From an uncultured Bacteroidales bacterium (lineage in GTDB: Bacteria; Bacteroidota; Bacteroidia; Bacteroidales; Salinivirgaceae), in contig CALJOM010000012.1 of NCBI GenBank assembly GCA_937981765.1, positions 1 through 64,000 on the forward strand: DNA of 64,000 nt. The letters run 5' to 3'. Below are positions 53,812 through 62,939 of this stretch, piece by piece. Each line of letters opens with the position of its first letter. The first letter of the stretch is position 1. The notes under the pieces are model-generated. The model made no database searches and had not been told where the DNA came from. It saw only the letters and a list, made by a program, of their open reading frames with translations. Both the position numbers and the translations under genes were made by a program.

Positions 53812-55992
53812 ATGAATATACTGGAGAAACCTTTGCATTTCTATCTGAAACAATATTTTGGCTTTGACACGTTCAAAGGGCAACAGGAAGAAATTATAAA
53901 AAATGTTCTTGCTTGCAACGACTCCTTTGTCCTCATGCCTACAGGCGGTGGTAAATCGCTGTGTTATCAGCTTCCTGCTTTACTTATGGAAGGAACGGCA
54001 GTAATAATTTCACCGCTTATCGCCTTAATGAAAAATCAGGTTGATGCTATGAGGGGGTTTAGTGAAGACGACGGAGTTGCCCACTTTCTGAATTCAAGCC
54101 TTAATAAAACTGAAATTCAACGGGTTAAGAAAGATATTATCGAAGGTAGAACCAAAATGTTGTATGTAGCTCCGGAGTCGTTGAATAAAGAGGAAAATGT
54201 AGATTTTCTAAAGAAAGCCAAAATAAGTTTCTACGCCGTTGATGAAGCGCACTGTATATCAGAATGGGGACACGATTTCAGACCCGAATACCGTAAAATC
54301 CGCCCTATTGTTGACAGAATAGGGCCAGCGCCAATAATTGCCCTTACGGCAACTGCCACTCCCAAGGTGCAAAACGACATACAAAAAAACCTGGGGATAA
54401 CCAACGCCACAGTTTTCAAATCGTCGTTCCGTAGGAATAATCTGTATTATGAGGTTCGTCCCAAAGGGAACAATATTGAAAAAGAAATCATCAAATATAT
54501 TAAATCCAATCCCGGAAAATCCGGAATAATTTACTGTTTGAGCCGTAAAAAAGTAGAAGAACTTGCCGAGGTTCTCCAGGTTAACGGAATAAAAGCCCTG
54601 GCATATCATGCTGGCATGGAGGCTTCTAAACGCACTCTTCATCAGGATCTGTTCCTTCAGGAAGAAGTGGATGTAATTGTAGCTACCATTGCTTTCGGAA
54701 TGGGAATAGACAAACCCGATGTTCGATATGTGATTCACTACGACATTCCTAAAAGCCTCGAGGGCTATTATCAGGAAACAGGCCGTGCCGGCCGCGATGG
54801 CGGCGAAGGACGTTGCATAGCCTTCTACAACTACAAAGACATTGTTAAGTTGGAAAAGTTTATGCAAGGTAAGCCTGTAAGTGAGCAAGAAATCGGGAAA
54901 CAACTCTTAACCGATGTGGTAAGCTATGCCGAATCGTCCGTGTGCAGAGTTATTCAACTGCTCAACTACTTTGGAGAAAAACTCGAAGAGCCATGCGGAA
55001 ACTGCGACAACTGCCTCAATCCAAAAGAAAATTTTGAAGGCAAAGACTATATATTAGATGTTTTAACGGCAGTTCTGGCTGTTCGTCAAGAATTTAAGCC
55101 AGATCATATTGTGCATTTTCTCACGGGAGAGCAGACCTCCGGAATTAAATCCTACCGACATCACGAACACGAAGATTTCGGTATAGGTAGAGAAAAAGAC
55201 AGTAAATTCTGGCATGGAGTTATCCGTCAAATGTTAATTTTAGGGTTGATTGAAAAAGATATCGTAAACTACGGAACTATACGCCTGACACCAAAAGGTT
55301 ATGAGTTTCTGGAAAAACCTTATGAGGTAAGCCTCACCAAAGAACGCAATTACGAAACCGACGACGATGACCTTCCAATGGAACGAGGTGCCAGTGCTCT
55401 CGACCAAACGTTGTTTGATATGCTTAAGGCATTACGAAAAAAAATTGCACAAAAAAACAACGTTATGCCATGGATTATTTTCCAAGATCCCTCGTTGGAG
55501 GAGATGGCAACCCAGTACCCTATTACCCTTGAAGAACTCCAAAACATTTCGGGTGTTGGACAAGGAAAGGCCAAACGCTATGGAGAACCCTTTATAGAGC
55601 TAATCCGCAAATATGTTGAAGAAAACGAAATTGAGCGACCGAGTGATTTAGTAATAAAATCAGTAATTAATAAATCCGGCCTAAAGGTCAACATTATTCA
55701 AATGATCGACCGCAAAGTGCCACTAGACGATTTTGCCGACTCCAAAGGTATGGAAATGAGCGAACTTCTGTCGGAGATTGAAACCATTGTTTATTCAGGA
55801 ACCAAAATTAATATCGACTATTACATTAATCAGGTAATGGATGCTGAACATCGGAACGAAATATACGAATATTTCCGTACTGAGGCTGAAAACGACTCCA
55901 TTGAGGTGGCTTGTAAAGAGCTTGGGTCCGATTTTACGGAAGAGGAAATACGTTTGGTGCGTATAAAATTTATTTCTGAAATAGGGAATTAA
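53812..55992 (+). CDS. recQ: ATP-dependent DNA helicase RecQ
   Basis: RecQ unwinds recombination and fork-repair intermediates. Numbered from the ATG at 53812 (preferred over a GTG 18 bases upstream), the 726-residue protein has Walker A PTGGGKS at 43-49, DEAH at 144-147, and TGRAGRDG in the second RecA domain. An RQC zinc site follows at Cys378, Cys395, Cys398 and Cys401, then a winged helix and an HRDC domain at about 530-604. A helical C-terminal extension of about 120 residues follows HRDC; the E. coli enzyme lacks it. Confidence 0.95.
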   Translation: MNILEKPLHFYLKQYFGFDTFKGQQEEIIKNVLACNDSFVLMPTGGGKSLCYQLPALLMEGTAVIISPLIALMKNQVDAMRGFSEDDGVAHFLNSSLNKTEIQRVKKDIIEGRTKMLYVAPESLNKEENVDFLKKAKISFYAVDEAHCISEWGHDFRPEYRKIRPIVDRIGPAPIIALTATATPKVQNDIQKNLGITNATVFKSSFRRNNLYYEVRPKGNNIEKEIIKYIKSNPGKSGIIYCLSRKKVEELAEVLQVNGIKALAYHAGMEASKRTLHQDLFLQEEVDVIVATIAFGMGIDKPDVRYVIHYDIPKSLEGYYQETGRAGRDGGEGRCIAFYNYKDIVKLEKFMQGKPVSEQEIGKQLLTDVVSYAESSVCRVIQLLNYFGEKLEEPCGNCDNCLNPKENFEGKDYILDVLTAVLAVRQEFKPDHIVHFLTGEQTSGIKSYRHHEHEDFGIGREKDSKFWHGVIRQMLILGLIEKDIVNYGTIRLTPKGYEFLEKPYEVSLTKERNYETDDDDLPMERGASALDQTLFDMLKALRKKIAQKNNVMPWIIFQDPSLEEMATQYPITLEELQNISGVGQGKAKRYGEPFIELIRKYVEENEIERPSDLVIKSVINKSGLKVNIIQMIDRKVPLDDFADSKGMEMSELLSEIETIVYSGTKINIDYYINQVMDAEHRNEIYEYFRTEAENDSIEVACKELGSDFTEEEIRLVRIKFISEIGN

Positions 55993-56053
55993 CCTTTGAC
56001 TCAATATTTCAAAGACCAGGCAAAACAGCCCGACAATCAATGTTGAAGCAGAT

Positions 56054-56083
56054 AAAAAAAGCTGCCCTAGGGGCAGCTTTTTT
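56054..56083. terminator. Bidirectional intrinsic terminator between recQ and the S9 peptidase
   Basis: GCTGCCC (56061-56067) and GGGCAGC (56071-56077) form a 7-bp GC-rich stem with a 3-base loop. A seven-base A-run is on the left and a six-base T-run on the right, suiting both convergent genes. Confidence 0.92.
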
Positions 56084-56099
56084 ATTTGTTTATAGGGGA

Positions 56100-58214
56100 T
56101 TATTTTACCTTAGGGGTAAAGTCCATGTTATAAAAAGCAAATGACCATAAATCAGCATACTCCTGAATAATCATTGCCGTAGGTTTACCGGCACCGTGAC
56201 CGGCCTTAGTCTCAATTCGGATTATAACAGGGTTTGTTCCTTGATACATGTTTTGCAAAGCAGCGGCAAATTTAAAAGAGTGTGCCGGGACCACACGGTC
56301 GTCATGGTCAGCCGTGGTAACCATGGTAGCAGGGTACGTGCTTGTGGGGATGGTATGCAGCGGGCTGTAATTTTTCAGGTAAAGAAACATCTCCTCACTG
56401 TCTTGGCTTGTACCATAGTCGGTTGCCCAATAGCGTCCGATGGTGAAAAGATGATAACGTAGCATATCCATTACACCTACAGCAGGAAGCGCCACGGCAA
56501 AAAGTTCCGGACGTTGGTTAGCTACAGCGCCCACAAGCAATCCACCATTGGAACCACCTTGTATGGCAAGACGTTTCGGGTTGGTGTATTTGTTGTTGAT
56601 TAAATATTCTGCGGCGGCAATAAAATCATCAAAAACATTTTGCTTTTGCATCTTGGTACCGGCTTTGTGCCATTCTTTACCAAATTCACCACCGCCGCGT
56701 AGATTTGCCAAAGCAAAAACACCGTCGTTTTCAAGCCAGATAAGGCGTGTAACGCTAAACGAAGGAGTAAGACTTACGTTGAAACCACCGTAACCATAGA
56801 GCAGCGTGGGACGCTTTCCGTCGAGTTTAAGTCCTTTTTTATGTACAATAAACATAGGTACCTTGGTGCCATCTTTGCTGGTATAAAATACCTGCTGTGT
56901 CTCATATTGAGACGGGTCGAAATCGATATTCGGACGCTCATACAATTCCGACTTATTGTTCTGAATATCGTAACGATAGATAGTAGCCGGCGTGGTAAAC
57001 GATGTTAGCGTGTAAAATGTTTCGGAATCATTGATATCCCCATCAAACCCTCCGATAGTACCAATTTCATCGTTGTCGAGATTGTAAAGGTATTTTCCTT
57101 CCAAGTCGTAAATCTTGATTCTGGAATAGGCATTCTCCATATAATTCGCAATCATTTTCCCACCAACAAGCGAAACACTACGAAGAACACCTTCTCCTTC
57201 CGGAAGAACATCCGCCCAATTCGACGAAACATGATTTTTCGGATCGATGGCAATAACCTTATATTTTGGCGCATTGTTATTGGTCATAAACAATAGTTTA
57301 CCATTAACATGGTCGATGAGAAAATAGTCGTTATCAAAATTTTCGACTATTTTAGTGATTTTCTGAGTTTGCATATCGCGAATGTAAAGGGCGTTTCCGC
57401 TGGTAGTACGAGTTATGCGGATGGCCATGTACTTTTTGTCTTCGGAAAGCGAAACGTTGTAACCCCATTGGGGATTTTTCGGGTCTTCATAAATTAGAAC
57501 GTCGGAAGATTGAGGAGTTCCCAATTTATGGTAGTATATCTTGTTGTGCTCGTTCACTCCTTTGAGTTCATCGCCGGGTTTAGGTTCGGGATAGCGAGTA
57601 TAGAAAAATCCATCGTTATACCAAGAAATGCCTGAAAACTTAACCCATTGAATATGATCGTCGAGGGTTTTGCCGGTTTCTATCTCTTTTACGAAAAATT
57701 CGTTCCAATCGGAACCACCTCTTGAAATACCATAAGCTACATATTTACCATCGTCCGATACTTCAAAGGTGGTTAGCGAAACCGTTCCATCTTCGCTAAA
57801 CGTATTGGGATCGAGCAACACCTGTGGTTCGTCGCCCAGATTTTTCATAAAATAGGCAACACTCTGATTTTGCAATCCATTGTTTTTGAAAACAAAGTAG
57901 TAGCCCCCCTTTTTGAATGGAGCAGAACTACGGGGATAATCCCAAAGTTTAGTTAAACGCTCTTTTATCTGGTCGCGAAATGGTATTTGTTGTAAATACC
58001 ACTCGGTTAGCTCGTTCTGAGCTTTAATCCAAGCCTTAGTCTCTTCCGAGTTATCGTCCTCCAGCCAGCGGTATGGATCGGGCACAGCATGTCCGAAATA
58101 GTAATCAACAGTATCAACTTTGGCTGTTTCCGGGTAGTTTAGTCTGGATTTTTTAGCTTTGCCACACGACCAGAACATTGAAGCAATCGTTAACATAAAT
58201 ACAATTTTTCTCAT
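56100..58214 (-). CDS. Prolyl oligopeptidase (S9A) lipoprotein
   Basis: This 704-residue enzyme cleaves short peptides after proline. The N-terminus is a lipoprotein-like signal with FWSC (Cys17), so the protein is probably anchored in the envelope. A seven-bladed propeller spans about 75-430. The alpha/beta-hydrolase domain has the triad Ser555 (GGSNGGLL), Asp639 (ADHDDRVV) and His673 (KAGHGAG), at nearly the same positions as in the mammalian enzyme. It stands alone between a terminator and its own -7 box. Confidence 0.94.
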   Translation of the reverse strand: MRKIVFMLTIASMFWSCGKAKKSRLNYPETAKVDTVDYYFGHAVPDPYRWLEDDNSEETKAWIKAQNELTEWYLQQIPFRDQIKERLTKLWDYPRSSAPFKKGGYYFVFKNNGLQNQSVAYFMKNLGDEPQVLLDPNTFSEDGTVSLTTFEVSDDGKYVAYGISRGGSDWNEFFVKEIETGKTLDDHIQWVKFSGISWYNDGFFYTRYPEPKPGDELKGVNEHNKIYYHKLGTPQSSDVLIYEDPKNPQWGYNVSLSEDKKYMAIRITRTTSGNALYIRDMQTQKITKIVENFDNDYFLIDHVNGKLLFMTNNNAPKYKVIAIDPKNHVSSNWADVLPEGEGVLRSVSLVGGKMIANYMENAYSRIKIYDLEGKYLYNLDNDEIGTIGGFDGDINDSETFYTLTSFTTPATIYRYDIQNNKSELYERPNIDFDPSQYETQQVFYTSKDGTKVPMFIVHKKGLKLDGKRPTLLYGYGGFNVSLTPSFSVTRLIWLENDGVFALANLRGGGEFGKEWHKAGTKMQKQNVFDDFIAAAEYLINNKYTNPKRLAIQGGSNGGLLVGAVANQRPELFAVALPAVGVMDMLRYHLFTIGRYWATDYGTSQDSEEMFLYLKNYSPLHTIPTSTYPATMVTTADHDDRVVPAHSFKFAAALQNMYQGTNPVIIRIETKAGHGAGKPTAMIIQEYADLWSFAFYNMDFTPKVK

Positions 58215-58254
58215 AGGTGGGTGTTTTTGAGGTTTTTTAACTAGGTTTAGTTCA

Positions 58255-58262
58255 CAAAGTTA
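58255..58262 (-). promoter_or_regulatory. -7 promoter box of the S9 peptidase gene
   Basis: Read leftward, TAACTTTG (58262-58255) is an exact -7 consensus match, 41 bases upstream of the ATG at 58214. A clear -33 element is not seen. Confidence 0.45.
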
Positions 58263-58311
58263 GAAAAATTATGACAATAAAGAATTCCTTTTCACATGGC
58301 ATTGTTTTTGG

Positions 58312-58319
58312 TAACTTTG
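58312..58319 (+). promoter_or_regulatory. -7 promoter box of the MORN-repeat lipoprotein/arcA pair
   Basis: TAACTTTG is an exact -7 consensus match, 48 bases upstream of the ATG at 58367. It has the same sequence as the divergent leftward box 50 bases away. Confidence 0.5.
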
Positions 58320-58366
58320 CGTGGAATTTTATTTAGTTTCTTTTAACCGTTTTCAATCCTAAATCT

Positions 58367-58849
58367 ATGTCACAACGTTGGAATATCCTCCTGCTAACCT
58401 TGTTGTTAATCTCATGCAATTCCGACCCTCAATATCAGGTTATAGAGAATTATCCTTCGGGGAAGCCAAAAATAAGAGTTGCCGTTATTAGTGAAAAGAC
58501 AGGCGAAATAGTTGAGCATTATGAAGAACTTTGGGAAACCGGCGGGATAAAGATTAAAGGTGTTTTACGAAATGGTAAACGTAGTGGAGAATGGAAGTCG
58601 TTTTATGAGAAGGGTAACGTTTGGAGCGTTGGCTACTACGCAGATGGAGTTCGTAACGGACAATCTTTGGTTTATTACCCCGATGGAACATTAATGATGA
58701 AAGGCTATTATAAAAACGATCTTCAAGACAGCAGCTGGGTTACCTTTACCGACAAAGGTGATACGCTTCAAACTGCACTGATTCGTGAAGGGAAAGTTGT
58801 GTTTCTGTCGAATAAGGAAAATTTGGTCCCTGTAAAAAATCAACAATAA
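58367..58849 (+). CDS. MORN/YwqK-repeat lipoprotein
   Basis: This 160-residue protein has a lipobox (LLLISC) with Cys17. The mature part holds MORN-like repeats of the YwqK type: WETGGIKIKGVLRNGKRSGE, WKSFYEKGNVWSVGYYADG, YYPDGTLMMKGYYKNDLQDS. Repeats of this kind make beta-sheets used for binding. It is often annotated as a YwqK-family antitoxin homologue, but nothing here points to a toxin. It is 5 bases upstream of arcA and shares its promoter. Confidence 0.82.
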   Translation: MSQRWNILLLTLLLISCNSDPQYQVIENYPSGKPKIRVAVISEKTGEIVEHYEELWETGGIKIKGVLRNGKRSGEWKSFYEKGNVWSVGYYADGVRNGQSLVYYPDGTLMMKGYYKNDLQDSSWVTFTDKGDTLQTALIREGKVVFLSNKENLVPVKNQQ

Positions 58850-58854
58850 AAGCT

Positions 58855-60114
58855 ATGAGAAATGTATTAAGGACAAATGTTACATCCGAGATTGGAAAGT
58901 TGGAAGCTGTTGTTTTGCATGTGCCCGGCCAGGAAGTGGAAAACATGACTCCCCAAAATGCTGAACGAGCGCTGTATAGTGATATATTAAACCTATCTGT
59001 TGTTCAACAGGAGTATTCCAATTTCAAGGGGGCTATTGAAAAACATGCTAAAGTCTATCTAGTTAAAGATTTACTGAAGGAGGTACTATCAAACTCAAGA
59101 GCCAAAGATACCTTGCTCGAACAAATTTACCTGAACGAAAAACCTGATTTTCCAAAGGGCTTTCTACTCTCCTTGAGCGACGAAGAGCTTTCACGTCAAT
59201 TAATAGAGGGAGTAATTCTAACTCCCGATAATTTAACAAAGTATCTCAGCAAAGAACGTTATGCGTTACGCCCCTTGCATAACTTCTTTTTCACCCGCGA
59301 TTCTGCCATAGCCGTACGGGATAAAATGCTAATAGCCCGAATGGCAAACCAGGTTCGTGAACGGGAGTCGCTGATTATGCAAACCATTTTCGACTTTCAT
59401 CCGGCGTTTCGTACTACAACCATCAACCCGCTTCAACTTTCCAAAAAACCCGAAAAAATTACTATCGAAGGAGGTGATATTTTGGTGGCTCGTGAAGATG
59501 TGCTTTTGATAGGCTTGAGCGCCCGAACCTCAACACAGGGAATCGATTTTATACTTGAACAACTCGAAAGCAAAGAGCAAATTCGCCACATTATTGTTCA
59601 AGAGTTACCTCCAACTCCGGAGTCGTTTATTCACCTCGATATGGTTTTTACCTTTGTGGATTACGACACCTGTATGGTCTTTGAGCCGGTTGTGCTACGT
59701 CCAAACCGTTATCAAACCATCCACATTTCAATCGACAACGGGAACATTCATTTTAAAAACGAAGAAAATCTTCTGGTTGCGCTAAATAAACTTGGATTTG
59801 ACCTTAAGCCAATTTTTTGTGGTGGAACCAAAGACCCCTGGGTACAAGAACGAGAGCAGTGGCATAGCGGAGCTAATTTCTTTGCCCTGGCTCCCGGCAA
59901 AATTATCGGGTACGGCCGAAATCTTTATACTATTGAGGAACTAAATAAAAACGGTTTTGAAGTTCTTTCAGCCGCCGATGTGGCTAACGGTTTGGTGGAT
60001 ATAAACAATTATAAACGGTATGTTATTGCCCTTGAAGGATCTGAACTACCTCGTGGAGGAGGCGGAGCCCGATGTATGACAATGCCTCTTTTACGGCAGG
60101 ATGTTTCATGGTAA
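58855..60114 (+). CDS. arcA: Arginine deiminase
   Basis: The enzyme hydrolyses arginine to citrulline and ammonia. This 419-residue guanidine-modifying enzyme shows FTRD at 146-149, EGGD at 205-208, His260 and Asp262 in FIHLDMVFT, and the catalytic nucleophile Cys407 in GGGGARCMTMPL. It is about the usual length. Carbamoyltransferase, carbamate kinase and antiporter genes do not follow, so the classic ATP-yielding arc operon is not present here. With rocD at 21 kb it may feed ornithine use. Confidence 0.92.
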   Translation: MRNVLRTNVTSEIGKLEAVVLHVPGQEVENMTPQNAERALYSDILNLSVVQQEYSNFKGAIEKHAKVYLVKDLLKEVLSNSRAKDTLLEQIYLNEKPDFPKGFLLSLSDEELSRQLIEGVILTPDNLTKYLSKERYALRPLHNFFFTRDSAIAVRDKMLIARMANQVRERESLIMQTIFDFHPAFRTTTINPLQLSKKPEKITIEGGDILVAREDVLLIGLSARTSTQGIDFILEQLESKEQIRHIIVQELPPTPESFIHLDMVFTFVDYDTCMVFEPVVLRPNRYQTIHISIDNGNIHFKNEENLLVALNKLGFDLKPIFCGGTKDPWVQEREQWHSGANFFALAPGKIIGYGRNLYTIEELNKNGFEVLSAADVANGLVDINNYKRYVIALEGSELPRGGGGARCMTMPLLRQDVSW

Positions 60115-60125
60115 CCTAATAATTA

Positions 60126-60157
60126 AAAACGAGGCTTTATGTAAAGCCTCGTTTTTT
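60126..60157. terminator. Bidirectional intrinsic terminator between arcA and the cyclophilin gene
   Basis: CGAGGCTTTA (60130-60139) and TAAAGCCTCG (60142-60151) form a perfect 10-bp stem with a 2-base centre. A-run on the left, six-base T-run on the right. Confidence 0.92.
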
Positions 60158-60191
60158 ATCACCACAAAAATTAAGCTAGATATTTACGAAA

Positions 60192-61004
60192 TTATTTCAA
60201 AACCCGCATCTCCATTTTGATATCTTTCACCGGCCTGTCGCCAGGTTTAGTAGGTTGTGCCGCTATGGAGTCGATTACATTCAACCCTTCCACCACTTCA
60301 CCGAAAACGGTGTAATTTTGATCTAAATGTGGTGTCCCGCCAAGTTCCTGGTAAATCCGTCGCTGCTCAGGAGTATATCTAAAGGATTTGTAGTCAGGGG
60401 ATGAGATAATTTTTTGATAAATACGTTGATAAAGCATTTCTATAGAATCTTGTAGTCCTGCGTTCTTGAACTCGCGGAATTTTTGATCGTATTGGGGATT
60501 CTTTTGCATGTATTCGCGCATAAGGGCTTGAATCTGTGATTGATTAATCTGATTCTCCATTGCGTCGAGTTGCTGAGCATTGAACTTTCTCCCCTGAACA
60601 ATATAAAACTGACTTCCGGAGCTGGCTTTGGTGGGGTTTATATTATCGCCTTGACGGGCTGCAGCAAGAGCTCCCTTCTTATGTATCAACGTTGGCCGAA
60701 ATTCGGCTTCAATGGTATATCCAGGACCGCCGTTTCCAAGGGCATCGTTGGGACCGGCATTACGGGAATTGGGATCTCCTCCCTGAATCATAAAATCCTT
60801 GATGCATCGGTGGAACAACAGGCCATTGTAATAGCCTTCAGAAACCAGTTTGAGGAAATTGTCTCTATGCTTGGGCGTTTCGTTATAGAGCTCAACGACC
60901 ATTTTCCCATAAGGGGTGGTAATCTCCACACGAGGCCTTTTGCTTTGTGCTATAGAATAAAGCGAAATCGTTAGTAGCAAGAAGATTACAGCTGTTCTTT
61001 TCAT
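60192..61004 (-). CDS. Secreted cyclophilin-type peptidylprolyl isomerase with helical insert
   Basis: This 270-residue protein has a signal peptide ending near residue 20 (YSIAQ). The cyclophilin core is recognisable by VEITTPYGKMVVELYN, GLLFHRCIKDFMIQGGDP (61-78), SSGSQFYIV (128-136) and the C-terminal YTVFGEVVEGLNVID. An insert of about 85 residues (141-225, helical, charged) interrupts the core before the last strands. It is 27 bases after the hybrid kinase and may be the third gene of its operon; a periplasmic folding role is expected. Confidence 0.9.
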   Translation of the reverse strand: MKRTAVIFLLLTISLYSIAQSKRPRVEITTPYGKMVVELYNETPKHRDNFLKLVSEGYYNGLLFHRCIKDFMIQGGDPNSRNAGPNDALGNGGPGYTIEAEFRPTLIHKKGALAAARQGDNINPTKASSGSQFYIVQGRKFNAQQLDAMENQINQSQIQALMREYMQKNPQYDQKFREFKNAGLQDSIEMLYQRIYQKIISSPDYKSFRYTPEQRRIYQELGGTPHLDQNYTVFGEVVEGLNVIDSIAAQPTKPGDRPVKDIKMEMRVLK

Positions 61005-61031
61005 ACTTGTTATTATTTGTATTGTGAGTTA

Positions 61032-62939
61032 TTAAGACTGATTTTCCGGTTCCTGTGGGGTGGTTAATGTAAAAATTTTCTTTATCAGTTGTTTGGCGTT
61101 AATCGGTTTAGTAATATAATCGTCACATCCAACGGCTATACATTTTTCTATTTCCGGCTGTCCGGCATAAGCCGTTTGCATTATAATGTGCTGTTTAGAG
61201 CTAATTCTTTTTATAATTTTCGTAGCCTCGTATCCATCAACTACTGGCATTTTAACGTCCATTAAAACTACATCGTAAAGTTTCGATTGACAATAGTTGA
61301 TGGCTTCCTGACCATTTGTGGCATGAGTTATTGAAATATTAAACGCGGAGAGCACTTGTTTAAGAAATTCAAAGTTGTGTGGGTCGTCTTCAACAATCAA
61401 AATGTCGAGATGTTTCGAAAAGTTTATTTCGCTTCCCACGACTTTCGGCTTTGTTTGGCTGGACGTAATAACAGACACCTCTTTGGCCGGAAGAGTTAAA
61501 TAGAATTTGCTTCCTACTCCCAGGGTAGATTCAACGGTTATTTCTCCCTCTAACAATTCCGACAGTTTTTTGCAAATTGCTAACCCTAACCCGGCCCCTC
61601 GAAATAAGCGGTTTTTCTCATTGTCAATTTTTGTAAACCGATCGAAGATATAAGGCAACTGTTCTTCACTGATGCCAATACCCGTGTCTTTAACATAGAA
61701 AATTACTTTACCATCCGCAATGTCATGAACTCCAAACATTACGTAACCCTTCTCCGTAAATTTTAACGCATTTCCAATCAGATTCATTAAAATTTGTCGT
61801 AGGCGGTGAATATCGGTTATGAGTACAAGATTGCTTGTATCAACATTATTGTTTAGAATAAGTTCAATATCGTAAAGGTTACGCTGGTTTTTAATTTCCA
61901 GAAACGACAAATACAATTCATCTAAAACATTGCCAATGTGTACAGGGCCGTGGGTAATTTTAAGTTGTCCAGCTTCAATTTTTGATATATCAAGAATATC
62001 CTCAACCAGATTTAGGAGTGTATTTCCGCTTTGGGTGATAATTTCGACAAATTGTTTGCGTTTTTCGTCGGAAATTCCAGATTCGGTGAGTAATGCAGAA
62101 AAACCGAGTATGGCGTTCATAGGTGTGCGCAGCTCGTGCGACATATTAGTCAGAAATGCTGTTTTCAACCGGTCGGCTTCTATGGCTTTATTTTTAGCAA
62201 TCTCAAGCTTCTTTTCAATTTCATCGCGGTTTTTGTCGCGTAATTCTATTTGATTGAGCAGATTGTTAAAAGCATGATATAGGTCGGTGATTTCATCTCT
62301 ACTAGTTCTGTTCACACGGGTAGAGTAATCGCCAGATTCGGCAACATAGTGTGAAACTGATGCGAGATGCAGAATGGGTTCGGATATTATTTTCTGAAGC
62401 TGAAAAGCTCCCAACGCAGCAAGTATGGCAATAACCAATAAGGAGAGTACAAGATTAAAAGCATACGCTTTCATTTCATTTCGAAACGACTTAGTTTCAG
62501 CATAAGCGGCCAGAAATCCAAGGTGAGAGTTTTTAAACGTTATAGGAGTGATAAAAAAAACTAAATCGTCGTGGTTGGTGAAATACCGAGGATTAAATTT
62601 GTATGGGAAGGCAACTGGCATGGTGTAAGCCGTATTAACAAAATGGGATAAAAGATTGTTGTTTTTATCATAAACAGCTAATCCAACCATGTATGGAATA
62701 GCCTCTGCACGTAGCAGGATATTGTGTAATTCTATTGTATCGTTAAACGATAACGGAGCAATGGTGTAATCGGCTATTAATTTAACCCCCATTCCCATAT
62801 TTTTATTAAACGAAACCCTGGTTTTGTGAATGTTATGAACCATTATTGCAGCAAACCACAACAAAATACTACCGTAGGTAACTACAAGCGTGATGAAAAG
62901 AATTTTATTTCGTATCGAAAGGTTGTGAATCCACTTCAT
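61032..62939 (-). CDS. CHASE8-HAMP hybrid histidine kinase
   Basis: This 635-residue inner-membrane sensor has helices at about 12-35 and 160-180 around a CHASE8-like periplasmic domain (about 37-155, with IADYTIAPLSFNDTIELHNI). HAMP follows at 180-233 and a HisKA domain with His268 (NMSHELRTPMNAILG). The ATPase has Asn386/Asn390, DTGIG at 418-422 and GAGLGL at 448-453. A C-terminal receiver has Asp561 (VVLMDVKMP) and KPI at 611-613. The sensor module is that of YfiN, but the output is a kinase. It overlaps yfiR-like by 4 bases. Confidence 0.92.
   Translation of the reverse strand: MKWIHNLSIRNKILFITLVVTYGSILLWFAAIMVHNIHKTRVSFNKNMGMGVKLIADYTIAPLSFNDTIELHNILLRAEAIPYMVGLAVYDKNNNLLSHFVNTAYTMPVAFPYKFNPRYFTNHDDLVFFITPITFKNSHLGFLAAYAETKSFRNEMKAYAFNLVLSLLVIAILAALGAFQLQKIISEPILHLASVSHYVAESGDYSTRVNRTSRDEITDLYHAFNNLLNQIELRDKNRDEIEKKLEIAKNKAIEADRLKTAFLTNMSHELRTPMNAILGFSALLTESGISDEKRKQFVEIITQSGNTLLNLVEDILDISKIEAGQLKITHGPVHIGNVLDELYLSFLEIKNQRNLYDIELILNNNVDTSNLVLITDIHRLRQILMNLIGNALKFTEKGYVMFGVHDIADGKVIFYVKDTGIGISEEQLPYIFDRFTKIDNEKNRLFRGAGLGLAICKKLSELLEGEITVESTLGVGSKFYLTLPAKEVSVITSSQTKPKVVGSEINFSKHLDILIVEDDPHNFEFLKQVLSAFNISITHATNGQEAINYCQSKLYDVVLMDVKMPVVDGYEATKIIKRISSKQHIIMQTAYAGQPEIEKCIAVGCDDYITKPINAKQLIKKIFTLTTPQEPENQS

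Noticed and set aside
54259-54903. 214-codon open frame opposite recQ
   Set aside because: It is antisense to the helicase core, has no family signature, and its amino-acid make-up follows the recQ codon pattern.
58367-58849. Toxin-antitoxin system suggested by the YwqK-type repeats
   Set aside because: No toxin gene is adjacent, and the protein is a lipoprotein beside arginine deiminase.
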